DNA from: Neocallimastix lanati (nom. inval.)
Lineage: Eukaryota; Neocallimastigomycota; Neocallimastigomycetes; Neocallimastigales; Neocallimastigaceae
Reading direction: 5' to 3'
NCBI GenBank assembly: GCA_016946835.1
Contig: JACVTC010000433.1
Coordinates: 1 to 29,387 of the forward strand
Length of the DNA: 29,387 nt
The translations under genes were made by a program, and so were the position numbers. A model generated the notes under the pieces. The model made no database searches. It worked only from the letters and a program-made list of their open reading frames with translations, and was not told where the DNA came from. Shown one piece after another: positions 17,722 through 28,674 of this stretch. Numbering within the stretch: position 1 is the first letter of the stretch; the number at the start of each line of letters is the position of its first letter.

Positions 17722-19680
17722 TTATATTTTTTTATTTTTTTTGTTATTTAATTCATCAATTAAATGATGTAAGTATTCTAAAACTTCTTGATTTGGAATT
17801 TTAAAATATATTATATCATTCGATTCCTTTTTTTCAAGTAAAATATTTTTATAGGATTGAATTTCATCTGAATCTATTTCCATTAATTTAGATACATTTG
17901 ATGTAATTTTTATCATTTTATCATTCATATTTTTAATGTTTTCTTTATATTCTTCTTCATCTGTTTCTGTTAAATAACCAGAAAAAAATAAAACTTTCCA
18001 GATGTCTTTATATGAATTATCTTTTTTTAAATAATTATATTTAATTGGGGAATATTTATCAAATGATAGGTCAACTATTTTACCACATAATAAGTTTAAA
18101 AATTTCACATTAAAATTAAAATTACTATTTTTAAGAAGATTTTTTAATTTTTCATTTTTCTCTGAATAAATCCAATAATTAGATAATTCAAAATTATCAC
18201 GTTTATTTTTATTTTTTTGAACGAATTTCATTATAGAATATGGATTATAAATATTTTTAATAATACCTATGTTAGAAACACAAGAATATCCACCATATTT
18301 TTTTTTAAGTCTTTCTTTAATTCCATCTTCTATATCGTCACTTTTTTCTTTGCTATCAGAAATATTAAAATTGGATAATACGTTTTTTAATTCGTCTTCT
18401 GTAAATCCATAGCAATCACTAAAATAATTATCTTTAAGAAGTGAGCATTTAGTGAAATTATTAGCTCCTGAATTTAATTCATTTAATCCTATATCTAAAC
18501 AACCTGTGACCATTCCAAAACGTAAATAGTCATTTCCTTTAAATGTTCGTGAAAAAAAAGTTTGAATTGTGCCAAACGTACTTTCACTTTTTAACTTTTC
18601 AGAAAAAATTTTATCGTATTCATCAATTAAAATAATACATCTTCTTTTATAAAACTCTTTTAAACACGTACATAAAAATTTTATGGTATTTTGTAATATT
18701 ACACCATCTGACATTTGTTCAATTTTATTCCATTCTTCCTGTTGATAACTACTTAATTTGTTAAAATCAATTCTGTTTTTGTAATAAATAAATACAGAAG
18801 ATATTTCCGTTTTTAGAAAGTTAATGATGGAACTACCATCCTCTTTACTTTTGTTACCTTTAAAATTTAAAAAAATTACAGGATATTTGTGAAAATGTCT
18901 CATATTTTTTCTATTTTTGCTTACTTCTAAGCCATCAAATACAAATTTCTTATCTTCATTTTCTTTTTCATTTATCGGCTTTTCAAAAAATTCTTTAATC
19001 ATACTTAAATTTAAACTTTTTCCAAATCGTCTTGGTCGTGTGATCAAATAGGCAATAATTCCTTCATGGTTAATTAATTTTGATATCATTTTCGTTTTAT
19101 CAATTAAATAAAAATTTTTATTTGAAGCATATTGGAATTCTTCCCCTGTATATATTTCTTTTTGCATTTCTTTTTCCTTAATTTTATTTCCATAATTTAT
19201 TTCGTAAATTACATCACAAATTTTTTCATTAAAGGCTATTCCAAATTTAATGATTTTATCATATTTCTCTTTTAATTTAATATCATCAAATTCTAAATTT
19301 TCGTTGTAATCTAAAGCTTCAATACATCCTTCTTTAACAATATCGTTATAATTAATTATAATATAAACAATATCATTTTTATTATTATTAGATTTAAGAT
19401 TTTTCTTAGGAATAATTAATAATTCACGAATATTATCATTTTCATTAAATTTTTTTTTGGTAACAACTTCACATTCATCACTTAGACTTAACAATGAATA
19501 AATTATACTGTAATATTTATCTAAAAATTCATTCTCATAATAATCATAACCGGTACTGTAACCTAAATTGCTTTTTATTTTATCTTTTAGGAATTCTATA
19601 ATCCTTTCTTCATCATAATTACGTGTCAATGAGTCAATAGTATTTTTTATTTTTTCATCTTTACATAAAATTGTTTCCAT
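17722..19680 (-). CDS. AAA-ATPase-like protein with N-terminal degenerate nuclease
   Basis: 652 residues. Residues 40-160 match the end of a PD-(D/E)XK/DUF1703 domain (YDYYENEFLDKYY, LLIIPK, IIKFGIAFNEK), but where D and ExK are expected it has REL and INYN, so it is probably inactive. Residues 188-640 are an AAA-ATPase-like domain with Walker A RPRRFGKS (215-222, Lys221), Walker B CIILIDEYDK (348-357), TGCLDIG (392-398), YGFTEDEL (424-431), YGGY (462-465) and YNPYSI (478-483). The ATG comes 9 nt after an in-frame stop and in mid-module, and overlaps the upstream ORF by 34 nt. It may therefore be the frameshifted continuation of that ORF. The family is abundant in some fungi; the cellular role is unknown. 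Mobile-element or defence roles are speculation. Confidence 0.85.
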   Translation of the reverse strand: METILCKDEKIKNTIDSLTRNYDEERIIEFLKDKIKSNLGYSTGYDYYENEFLDKYYSIIYSLLSLSDECEVVTKKKFNENDNIRELLIIPKKNLKSNNNKNDIVYIIINYNDIVKEGCIEALDYNENLEFDDIKLKEKYDKIIKFGIAFNEKICDVIYEINYGNKIKEKEMQKEIYTGEEFQYASNKNFYLIDKTKMISKLINHEGIIAYLITRPRRFGKSLNLSMIKEFFEKPINEKENEDKKFVFDGLEVSKNRKNMRHFHKYPVIFLNFKGNKSKEDGSSIINFLKTEISSVFIYYKNRIDFNKLSSYQQEEWNKIEQMSDGVILQNTIKFLCTCLKEFYKRRCIILIDEYDKIFSEKLKSESTFGTIQTFFSRTFKGNDYLRFGMVTGCLDIGLNELNSGANNFTKCSLLKDNYFSDCYGFTEDELKNVLSNFNISDSKEKSDDIEDGIKERLKKKYGGYSCVSNIGIIKNIYNPYSIMKFVQKNKNKRDNFELSNYWIYSEKNEKLKNLLKNSNFNFNVKFLNLLCGKIVDLSFDKYSPIKYNYLKKDNSYKDIWKVLFFSGYLTETDEEEYKENIKNMNDKMIKITSNVSKLMEIDSDEIQSYKNILLEKKESNDIIYFKIPNQEVLEYLHHLIDELNNKKNKKI

Positions 19681-20275
19681 GATGAAAGTTTATTTTTAAT
19701 AAATTCGCTAACATCATTAGTCCTTATTTCTAATTTTACTATTTTAAAATCAAAATTTGTTGTAACAGTCCTATAATCATAAATTAAGTAACCATATCCA
19801 ACTAATAAAGTCCAAATAATTTCTCGATGTTTTTCTATATAATCTTTCTTTAACATTTCATAATTCATTAATATTGGAATTTTCTTTACAATACACCCAT
19901 TTTTAAGTAGAAAAATAATATCTTTAATCATAATGTAATCAAAATTTATAAATATTTCATTAAAGAATGTATTAAATTTGGAAGAAAAATCATTCACAAT
20001 TTCTGTCTTTTCAATTTTTCCATTAATATAATTCAATACACTACGTAAATCATAATATTTAACTTTACAATCTTTATTATTATTATCAATGTATTTATCC
20101 ACTTTATCATTATCATTCATATTATCAGCTTTTATATTATTTCTGTTATTACTTTTATTATTATTATTACTTTTATTATTATTATTACTATTATTATTAT
20201 TATTACTATTATTATTATTATTATTATTATTACTATTATTATTATTATTATTATTACTATTATTATTATTATTAC

Positions 20276-20335
<60 letters not shown>

Positions 20336-21371
20336 CAATAAAATGAGTTAAATTTGATGAAAAGATAATATTTATTTCATTTGTAATATTAATATTTTTT
20401 GAATTTGTAGTTGATAATTCATTTATACCATAATAACCATATTTATCAAAAATTTCATTGTTTAATTTAAATATGGATATAAGTTTTTTCATTTCAGAAT
20501 CGGTTATATTAAAATATTCTTTATATTTACCATCTATTATAGAGTTATTTATTAAATTTATTTCGTTAAAATAGTATTCATTTACATTTAAATTTCCTGT
20601 AATGAATGTTTTAAATAAATAATGATAATACTTATCTTCTTTAAATATATTTAAAAAGACATCTTTATAAAATTTAAAAAATTCATTATAAAAACTAGTA
20701 TTAACAGTGTTTAATATGGGTGAATCATAGTTATCTATTAATAATATTATTTGTTTATTGAATGCTTCATTTAAACTTAAACATAGAAAAGAAATTGATT
20801 CTTTTAATTCATATAATGAAAAAATACCACTTTGAAAATTTTCCCATTGTTCTTTATCATATTTATCTAAATTTTTTAAATTAATGTTTTTATAACTTCT
20901 AAACAATTTTTTAATAAATGTTTTAAAATTTTCAATAGTTACTTCAAAAGTTTTTCCTATTTTAAAGTCAGAACTAAAATCAAGATAAATTACTGGATAT
21001 TTACCTTGATATTTATCAAGATATGTTTGGTCATCTTCCTTTTCTTTACTTATTAATAAATTTTCAAAATATTTTTTATTTTGAAGATTTTGAAATTCAT
21101 TTTCTTTTATGTTTTCATAATTCATTTCAAAAAAATAACGCAACATAATTAAATTAGTGGTCTTTCCATATCCAGAGGGTCTAGTAATACATACTATTTT
21201 TGAACCATTCTGTAAAAATTCTTTTATTAATAAGGATTTATCAATATAAAAATATTTACATTTAAACTTTTTTAATAAATCACTTCTTTCTTTCCTTTTT
21301 TTATTTGGAGGTTCTACTGTGAAATCCTGATTTTCATTTTCAGTTACTCGTTTTAATTTACTTTCAGCCAT
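19647..21371 (-). CDS. AAA-ATPase-like protein with poly-asparagine insert
   Basis: 574 residues. After a basic N-terminus (23-40, KKRK, a possible nuclear signal) the family start FYIDKSLLIKEF occurs at 41-52. Walker A is TRPSGYGKTT (63-72, Lys70) and Walker B is IILLIDNYDSP (208-218), where the usual LIDEYD has Asn for the catalytic Glu, so hydrolysis is doubtful. A run of about 70 Asn/Ser residues (about 347-416) interrupts the domain between YGYYG and LRSVLNYI, a surface-loop position by comparison with the neighbour. It ends just as the nuclease part would start, and the next ORF continues the homology in the -1 frame. The ATG at 21371 follows a T-rich region. A fragment of a paralogue lies upstream at 21878-22370. 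Confidence 0.85.
20127..20337. repeat. ATT/AAT triplet tract coding poly-Asn
   Basis: Nearly uninterrupted ATT triplets on + (AAT, Asn, on the coding strand) with scattered ACT (AGT, Ser). Frames on the + strand and in other - frames that translate to poly-Leu or poly-Ile are artefacts of this repeat. Confidence 0.95.
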
Positions 21372-21877
21372 TTAAAAATATTTTTTTTTTTTTTTTTTTT
21401 TGATTTAATAAAAAATTATATAAAATATTATTAAAATTTTTTATATGAAATACTAATACCAATAATAATATAGATAATAAAAATTAGAATTCAAAACTTT
21501 CTCAAATTGAAAAAAAAAAAAAAAAAATGATTAAGTCTTGAAACTGATAAAATAAATAATATTAAAACTGAAAGTAAAAAAAATTATTACCTCCTTTTAT
21601 ATATAAATATATATTTAAAAATAATTTGGTCATAACAAAACTTATGTCCATATAAAAAAATTTTTATTTTTAGATATATAATTTAATTTATTTATGACCA
21701 TTTAAAAGATAAGTTAACTTTTTCTCCTTCTGAATTAATAAAAATTAATCAAAAATATCAATTAATATTATTTTTAAATATAATAATAAAAAAAAATAAA
21801 TAAATATAAAATTTTTTGTTATTAATATAAAAAATTGATTTTTGTTGAGATTTTTTTTATAAAATAATTTTAATTAT
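21372..21877. other. AT-rich upstream region of the ATPase-like ORF
   Basis: T run at 21379-21401 just upstream of the start codon, then A/T simple sequence. It should hold the promoter, but no element stands out. Confidence 0.4.
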
Positions 21878-22370
21878 TAATTTTCCAACATCTTTAATCT
21901 TTATTTTTAACTTTCTTACCTCTGAAATACAGTAATTATTACTGGTAATAACATATATTAAATAACTATTTTTAATTAATAATGTCCAAATAATTTCTCT
22001 ATATTTATTTATATAATCTTTCGTTAATATTTCATAATTTATTAATTTTGATATTTTCTTTTCAATATACCCATTTTTAAGTAGAAAATTTATATTTCAC
22101 TTTCCAATATAATCAAAATTTATAAATATTTCTTTAAAGAATTTATTAAATTCGGAAGAAAAAACATTCTCTAATTCTATCTTTTTAATTATTTCATTAA
22201 TATAATTTATTATACTATATAAATCATAGTATTTGACTTTATAATCTTCATTATTATTACTAATGTAATTTCTCATTTCATCATTATCTTTCATATCATC
22301 AGCTTTTATATTATAACTGTTTTAGCTTTCATTATTATTTTTATTATTATTATTATTATTATTAATAAAA
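21878..22370 (-). pseudogene. Fragment of a poly-Asn AAA-ATPase-like paralogue
   Basis: From 22370 leftwards: an Asn triplet tract, then NIKADDMKDNDE, VKYYDLYSIINYINEIIKK, EIFINFDYI, FLLKNGYIEKKI and REIIWTLL. These align in order with residues about 417-560 of the protein at 19647-21371. The longest open piece is 22097-22294; stops at each end and frame changes make it a pseudogene. No ATPase core is present. It is the upstream counterpart of the fragment at 14842-15603. Confidence 0.83.
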
Positions 22371-23334
22371 CCAAAAAAAAAAATTTTTTATAATTAAAAT
22401 TTTAATTAAAATTTTAATTATAATTTTAATTAAATTTTTAATCAAGTTTTTAATTTAATTTAATTTAATTTAATTTTTTTTTTTTTTTTAATTTTTTTTT
22501 TTTATAATAAATTCATTTTATAAACTTCTATTTTAAAATTTCAAGTGTAATATATTATAATTTATTTACCAATTGAATTATATACTATAATATTTATTTA
22601 TATTTTTATAATATTTATTTATATTTTTATAATTTATATTTATATTTTTATTATATTTATTTATATTTTTATAATATTTATTTATATTTTTATAATATTT
22701 ATTTATATTTTTATTATATTTATTTATATTTTTATATTATTTATTTATATTTTTATATTATTAATTTATATTTTTTTATATTATTAATATATACTTTTCT
22801 AATATTTATATATACTTTTCTAATATTTATATATAAAATTTATACTAATATAAAATTTTGTTAAAAATGTAAATGTAACTGAAATCTCACAATCTCAATT
22901 ATGATTATTTATAGTTAATATGGCTTTTATTTATTTATATTTAATTATATGAATATTACATAATAAAGAATATAAAAGTTTAACAAAATATAATAAATAA
23001 GATTTATAATAACTATTTAATAACTATCTAATAACTAATGTATTCATAATGTGGCTTATAGTGGCGTATTAATATTACAATGCATAATGTATAATTATAA
23101 TGTAGCTAATACTTAACAAATTTGTTATTACTGAAAATTTTTTATATTATTATGAATAAATTTTTTTTATTTCTTCTAAAAACAATGAACCTAATCCAAC
23201 AATTATGAAGTAAAATCTACCAATTTATTTTGAAAGGTAATAAAAAAGTAATGTTGGAGTAATAAAGAATATATTGAATCTAAATCAAGTCCTTTTATTT
23301 TATATTTTCAAATAATAGCAATAAAAATAAAAAT
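22371..23334. repeat. A/T minisatellite and non-coding flank
   Basis: About 22585-22760 repeats a unit close to ATATTTATTTATATTTTTATA several times with small length changes, grading into TATATACTTTTCTAATATT repeats to about 22835. Palindromic A/T sequence precedes it at 22388-22445. From 22836 to 23334 there is no gene; the words TGTGGCTTATAGTGGCGTA (23050) recall repeat fragments near 14575 and 15985. Confidence 0.65.
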
Positions 23335-24140
23335 GAAAAAGAGCAATGATAACATTAATAATAATTATAATAATAACAGAGAAGACAATTATAATATTGT
23401 CAAAAATAACAAAAGTAATAATTAAATTAATAAGTAATAGTAATAATAGCAATAATAGTAATTGTAATAAAAAATTTCAATGATAATAATAATAATTGCA
23501 ATTCCAAAACTTTAAAACATAATTATCTTAGAATATTCACATCTTCAGCAACACATAAAAAAAAAGAAAAAGGTTTCAAAATAAAATAAATTGATATTAT
23601 TGTTGCCTTCCTAAATCCAAATCTCACTGAAGAAGTATACATGAAACCGCCTGAAAGGCATCCAGATTATAATAAAAAGTTTTTAAGGCTATATATGGAT
23701 TTAAGCTAAGCAGAAAAAGAATTGAATAATGAATTAAAATAATTTCTATATAAACCTGATATTTAAACAATTAATAAAACTTTATATGTAAATAAAAAAA
23801 TCAAAATATTATTAATTGTATTTTTTGAGTATATATTTATCAAAATGTATAGGAAATTATTTTTTCTGTCAATAAAGCAGTCAGAAAATCAAAAGGAACT
23901 CACAATAGAAAATTAAGAGAACGTTTGAAAAATATTCTGATTTATTATATAAAGTAATTTATAATGTGAAATAAGATTAAACAGCATTATATTAAATATA
24001 AAAGTAATTTAGTAGATGGATTAACGAAATTCCTGAAAAATATTTTTATAGATATTTCTAAAAAATTGTGTCTACCACAAAGTCGACAATTAAAAGATTA
24101 TAATTTAAACTTAAATTTTAAGTGGGGAAGAAATACTAGA
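23335..24140 (+). pseudogene. Decayed Ty1/copia pol with internal deletion
   Basis: A short Asn-rich frame (ATG at 23333-23335, about 30 codons) may be the low-complexity linker before RT. Then LRIFTSSATH (from 23527) and DIIVAFLNPNLTEEVYMKPP (23593 on) are the RT entry blocks, followed by LYMDLS-stop-AEKELNNELK where LYGLKQ..xWN is usual. The YVDD part is deleted. SIKNKA/VNKAVRKSK-like residues appear near 23870-23900, and NLVDGLTKFLKNIF (about 24007-24050) is the C-terminal block, ending in GTGGGGAAGAAA (polypurine tract, 24122-24133). Stops and frameshifts make it dead. It belongs to the same superfamily as the remnants at 1-1960 and 14343. Confidence 0.83.
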
Positions 24141-24780
24141 AAGGGATAATCTATGAAGAATATTATTTATGAAAAATAGACTCTATTTATTGAAAATAAA
24201 CAATATTTATAAATTTAATAATATAATAAAATAAAATTGTAAAAAATAATATTTCTGTCCTTAAAAAAGACATAAAAATAAGTAATTAAATATTTTTTAT
24301 TTTTTTTTAGTTCGGGTTTCACCACATTTTAGAATATTTAGGTAGTCACAACACTTCCTTATGATTTCCAATTACGAAAATTATCCCTACTAGACGGTCT
24401 TACTGAGTGTTCAAGCAATTGGCGCTCTGTCATTCAAAACATTATTGAGAATTTTCTAGTATATATATATATATATATTTTTTTTTTCTCATAGTGTTTC
24501 TCCAGTGCCTAACTTCCCTTTCAAGTCGAGGTTAATATAACCTAACCCAATGAAATTTGTACTAGCTTACTTGGTAATTGTATATTAATTAGAAAATTAG
24601 TTTACGTAGAATTTATCTTAATAACTTAAACCCATACGATAGGAATTCCTTTCGTAGATATATTTAATAACAGTAATTGTGCACCCCCTCTCAGGGCCAA
24701 AGTGAGGGAATTATCTTATTTATATTATCTATGAGATAAAAATAATTTGTATATATAAAGGGAGGAAAATACTTACTTTT
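24134..24780 (+). repeat. Probable copia 3' LTR region with GC-richer island
   Basis: TACTAGAAAGGG at 24134 occupies the LTR-start position after the polypurine tract (TGTTAG expected). 24310-24720 is clearly less A/T-rich than its flanks and has no ORF. It contains an imperfect 22-bp palindrome centred on AGGAATTCCT (24635-24656) and a CCCTC/GAGGG stem near 24690-24713. TATATAAAG at 24752-24760 could be an LTR TATA box. The right end is undefined, and the island could instead be a separate insertion. Confidence 0.4.
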
Positions 24781-27525
24781 AATCATTGCTATCAAATTCA
24801 GTAAAAATAGTTTGTGAGTAGAAATAATAATAAATGATGTATAAAAATCTTACTATTAAAAATATATATTGATTTTCTTAAAATATAAATATTGAAAATT
24901 ATTTATTTTTTTAATTATTTGTTACTTGATATTAAGAATAGAATTAATAATTATTCTTTTATTAACTTATCTTTTTTTATCTATTACTAATTAATAATAA
25001 ATTGAAATTATAAGAATCTATAATAGTGATTATTAAATAAATAAAAAATTGAAAGTAAAAAAAAAAATCAATATATCTTGATTACTAATAAAAAAAAATA
25101 AAAAAAAGAACTATAAAAAATTTTATTTTATTTTTTGTCTTTTTTTTTATTATTTTAAAGATTTTATACTTTAAAATTATTTTTTAAAAAAACTTTAGTA
25201 ATTAAAAGTTAAATAAAATAAAATATAAAGAAATATAGAATTTATCAGTCTGTAAGAAAGAAATTTCTATTAATTTATTGACTAAATTTAAATTCTAATA
25301 TAAATAATTAAATAAAGATATAAATGTTTAAATTAAATTTATAAATGTATAATTTAAGAAATAAAGAAATAAAGAAATAATAAAATTAAATTAGATACTT
25401 TACGTATATATATATATAAAATTTGTACCCTAGACTAAAGTTAAAAAGGGATATCGATTCATATATTTAATGTTTCCAGTATAATTTTTCAATATCTCAC
25501 CATTTCATTTCTTTTCTTATAATGAAATACCACTAATTAATGACGTGATAAATCAGTTAAAAGTATCATTTTTCAAAAGATGGTATTACTAATTATTTAT
25601 AAATAAAATTTTATATTATTAATTTTTAATCTCGTATCAAACGAATAAAGTTGATATGTGTAATTGAAGAAAAAGAAAATAAGAAATCAAGAAAAGGTTC
25701 AATTTCTCAATATTAGATTATTATTAATATAAAAAGTTTTATAAAAATATTTTTTTCCAAGTTTTAATTTTTAAGAGTAGTTTTTAAATGTAAAACATTT
25801 TTACATTTATTGTTAAAATAACTTTTTAGGAATATTATTAATTTTATTTTTTACACTTTTCTTTTTTCGATTTAAATTTTTATTATTTATGAAAAATTAA
25901 ACTCTTCTAGATACCCATATTTTATGTTTTGTATAAAAAAAAGTCACTGACTCTTAAATATGAAAGAAAGTTTTTATTTATATTGTAAATAATTTTTTAA
26001 AAAAAAGAAGCGATACAAATTATTAAAATATTAATAATTACATATAAATTATTAGTTGAATATAAAAATAAATTTAATAAAAATTTAATTAAAAAAGAAA
26101 AAAAAATGAAAAAAAAAAACATAAATAAGGAAATAATTAAGTTGAATAAAAAAAAAAAAAAAATAAAAAATTTAAAAATTTAAGATTATAAAACTTATAA
26201 ATAATTACTAGGATGAAGGGAGGAATACATTAAAGAGAATGAATGTCAATATACAAAGATATGGATCTCCTCTTTCTAGGAAAGTTTAAATTGATTCTCT
26301 TCTTGAAAAATATAAATAATAATCTAAGAAAAAATTTTCATTTTTATTTAATTGTTTTATTTGATAATATTTATTGAATATAATATAAACTAGTTTAAAA
26401 TATATACTCTTATAATATTATTTTTAATTTAAGTATATAAAATGTGTATTATTTTTTTTATTTTATTTTTAATTTTATATTTGGTTTTAGTTTCAACTTG
26501 ACTTTATTTATTTTTTATTTTTTATGTTTTTTATTATATAAAAATGAAATTTCTCGGATTTTGTTTTTTTTTTAAATATTATATAATTAATTATTTTTTT
26601 TAATTATTAAATATTTTTTATTCATTAATTTAATTAAAACTTTAAAAAATATAAAATATAGATAAAATATTAAAAAATTATACTCAATAATTTACTGAAA
26701 TTTTTTAATATAAAAAAAGATTTTTTACTTTTTTGTTACATAATATATATTATTTTCCCTGTAAATAAAAAGCATTAATAAATAAATTTTTTTTATAATA
26801 TTTAGTTAAAAATAAGTTATTATTGTTTTCTAAATTCATATTAATAACATAATAAATATATATTTATTAGGATAAATTCCTAATATGATATTATATATAT
26901 AAAACCATAAATTTTTATTAATATTTTTTAAAATTCTGATAAATTATGTTTAACGTCTTAATATATTATTATATATACTTTACTAATAATATTAGCATTT
27001 AAAATAAAATAATTCTGAAATTTAACAATAAAACTATTTATATTATTTTTACTTATTTAATCATTTATTTAATAGAAATTATATAAAAAACATTTACTAT
27101 AAATATTTAAATATGTATAATAGATTTACTGATTATTGAAAAATTAAAGTTAATAAAGTTTTTTATTAAATTTTTTTTTGTAATTAATAATAATTTTGTT
27201 TTATTTTATTTCTTTTATGTAATTAAAAATTTATTTAAAAATAAATATATTTTGAATAAAAATATTATATTTTAGAAAAAAGACTTTATATTAAAAATTT
27301 TTTTTTAAAATTTTACATCAATTAAGATTAATACATTTAAAAAGAAAGTTAATTTTTTTTTTTTTTTTTTATTTTACACTTTTATTCTATAATTTTTATA
27401 TATTAATATATATAAATATTTTTAATATTTTAATTACTTATACATAAAAGTAAAATCATAATCATATATAAATATCTTTTTTAATAATTAAAGCACTATT
27501 AGAGTATTATAATATTTTTTAAATT
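24781..27525. other. AT-rich non-coding region
   Basis: No credible ORF, RNA gene or paired repeat on either strand. Two patches with more complex sequence, about 25425-25600 and 26205-26320, have no recognisable resemblance and may be old insert debris. The last 50 bp before the ATG at 27526 should contain the promoter of that gene, but the A/T content hides any signal. Confidence 0.5.
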
Positions 27526-28674
27526 ATGAAAAGAATGAAAATAATGAAAACAAATGATATTCTTTCAGAAAAACAGAAATTAATTTTAGAATTACTTAAG
27601 AGGAATAATATTGATAAATTAAAAGATTTTATTAATAGTTTAGAAACTCCTCTTTATTTTTTAAATAGTACTAATTTCGATCTACTTACTTTGGCTTTAA
27701 GTTTAAATTGCACTTTCTATATTATAAAATTAATCTATAACAGGTGTAATTATAAAACTTTAAATTATGTAGTTAAAGATATATATCATTTATATGATAT
27801 GAGTAATCACAAAGATGAAACTATTGTAAATTATCAAAATAGTTTAGAAGTTTTAATGGATTCAAATAATAATGTAAAATCACCACTTTTAGTATCATTA
27901 GAATTTTCTGATTTTCAATCAGTTGAATTTTTAATTAATAAAGGAGCTGACATGTATTTCAAAATAAATGGTAAATATATTTTAGAAATTTTAAGAGAAG
28001 AAAATTTATTAACTATGAGAAAATTAAATTTTCTCTTAAAAAATGGCTTTAGTTTAAAAAAATTTAAGATTGAACGACTCAGCAATTTTGAATTTAAATA
28101 TATTAAAAAGTGCTTAGAAAACTTTGTTTTTGATATAAATTTTATAAAATATCTACTTAATTTATATAAAAATAAAGCTGGAATTTCAAAAAGAAAATTT
28201 AACCATAGGGTTAATAATGAAATAAATAAAATTGAAATCCCAATGGAATTATATTTGAAATATTTAGACAGGAAAGATTACAAGAAAGTAGAATATCTTT
28301 ATAAATATTATATTACAGAAAAAACAAGATCATTTAAGGATTTTATTATTTTTTATTTAAATTATTTTGATAGAAATTTTAATAAAAAATCATTTTATGA
28401 TTTTTTTAATTTTATTATAAACAATGAAAACACATTTCCATTTAGTAAAGAGTATGCAATTAATGAAAATGAAACCATTATAATAAATAAAAAATTAAAA
28501 ATAGTTGAACTAATAAAAAATAATAATAATTTAAAATTAGAAACATTTTTGAAAAACAATAATTATATTCTTCATTGTTTATATTCAAGCAAAAGTGAAA
28601 TTTTGAATTTAATTAATGAATATAACGTTTCATCAGATATAGTTGATATTCTTCGAAAGTATTTTTTAATTTAA
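27526..28674 (+). CDS. Ankyrin-like repeat protein, divergent
   Basis: 382 residues, a single uninterrupted frame with no visible intron. Segments at about 51-78 (FDLLTLALSLNCTFYIIKLI) and 118-148 (SPLLVSLEFSDFQSVEFLIN then KGADMYFKING) follow the ankyrin pattern of a TPLxxAxxxG-like first helix, a VxxLLxxGA second helix and a turn. Further helical pairs around 165-175 and 330-375 are weaker. There is no signal peptide, membrane segment or catalytic motif. Such degenerate ankyrin proteins are common in large fungal families and act as protein-binding scaffolds; the partner is unknown. The start is the first ATG; two more ATG codons at residues 4 and 7 are possible. Lys, Asn and Ile richness matches the local A/T bias. 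It is the only intact, non-transposon gene to the right of the ATPase cluster. Confidence 0.72.
   Translation: MKRMKIMKTNDILSEKQKLILELLKRNNIDKLKDFINSLETPLYFLNSTNFDLLTLALSLNCTFYIIKLIYNRCNYKTLNYVVKDIYHLYDMSNHKDETIVNYQNSLEVLMDSNNNVKSPLLVSLEFSDFQSVEFLINKGADMYFKINGKYILEILREENLLTMRKLNFLLKNGFSLKKFKIERLSNFEFKYIKKCLENFVFDINFIKYLLNLYKNKAGISKRKFNHRVNNEINKIEIPMELYLKYLDRKDYKKVEYLYKYYITEKTRSFKDFIIFYLNYFDRNFNKKSFYDFFNFIINNENTFPFSKEYAINENETIIINKKLKIVELIKNNNNLKLETFLKNNNYILHCLYSSKSEILNLINEYNVSSDIVDILRKYFLI

Noticed and set aside
19647-19680. Programmed -1 frameshift between the two ATPase-like ORFs
   Set aside because: The relation is -1, but the overlap has only GAAAAAAT-type runs, no X XXY YYZ heptamer in phase and no clear downstream structure. 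Mutation or sequencing error is more likely.
20089-20346. Poly-Leu and poly-Ile frames on both strands
   Set aside because: Pure products of the ATT/AAT triplet repeat that codes poly-Asn in the real frame.
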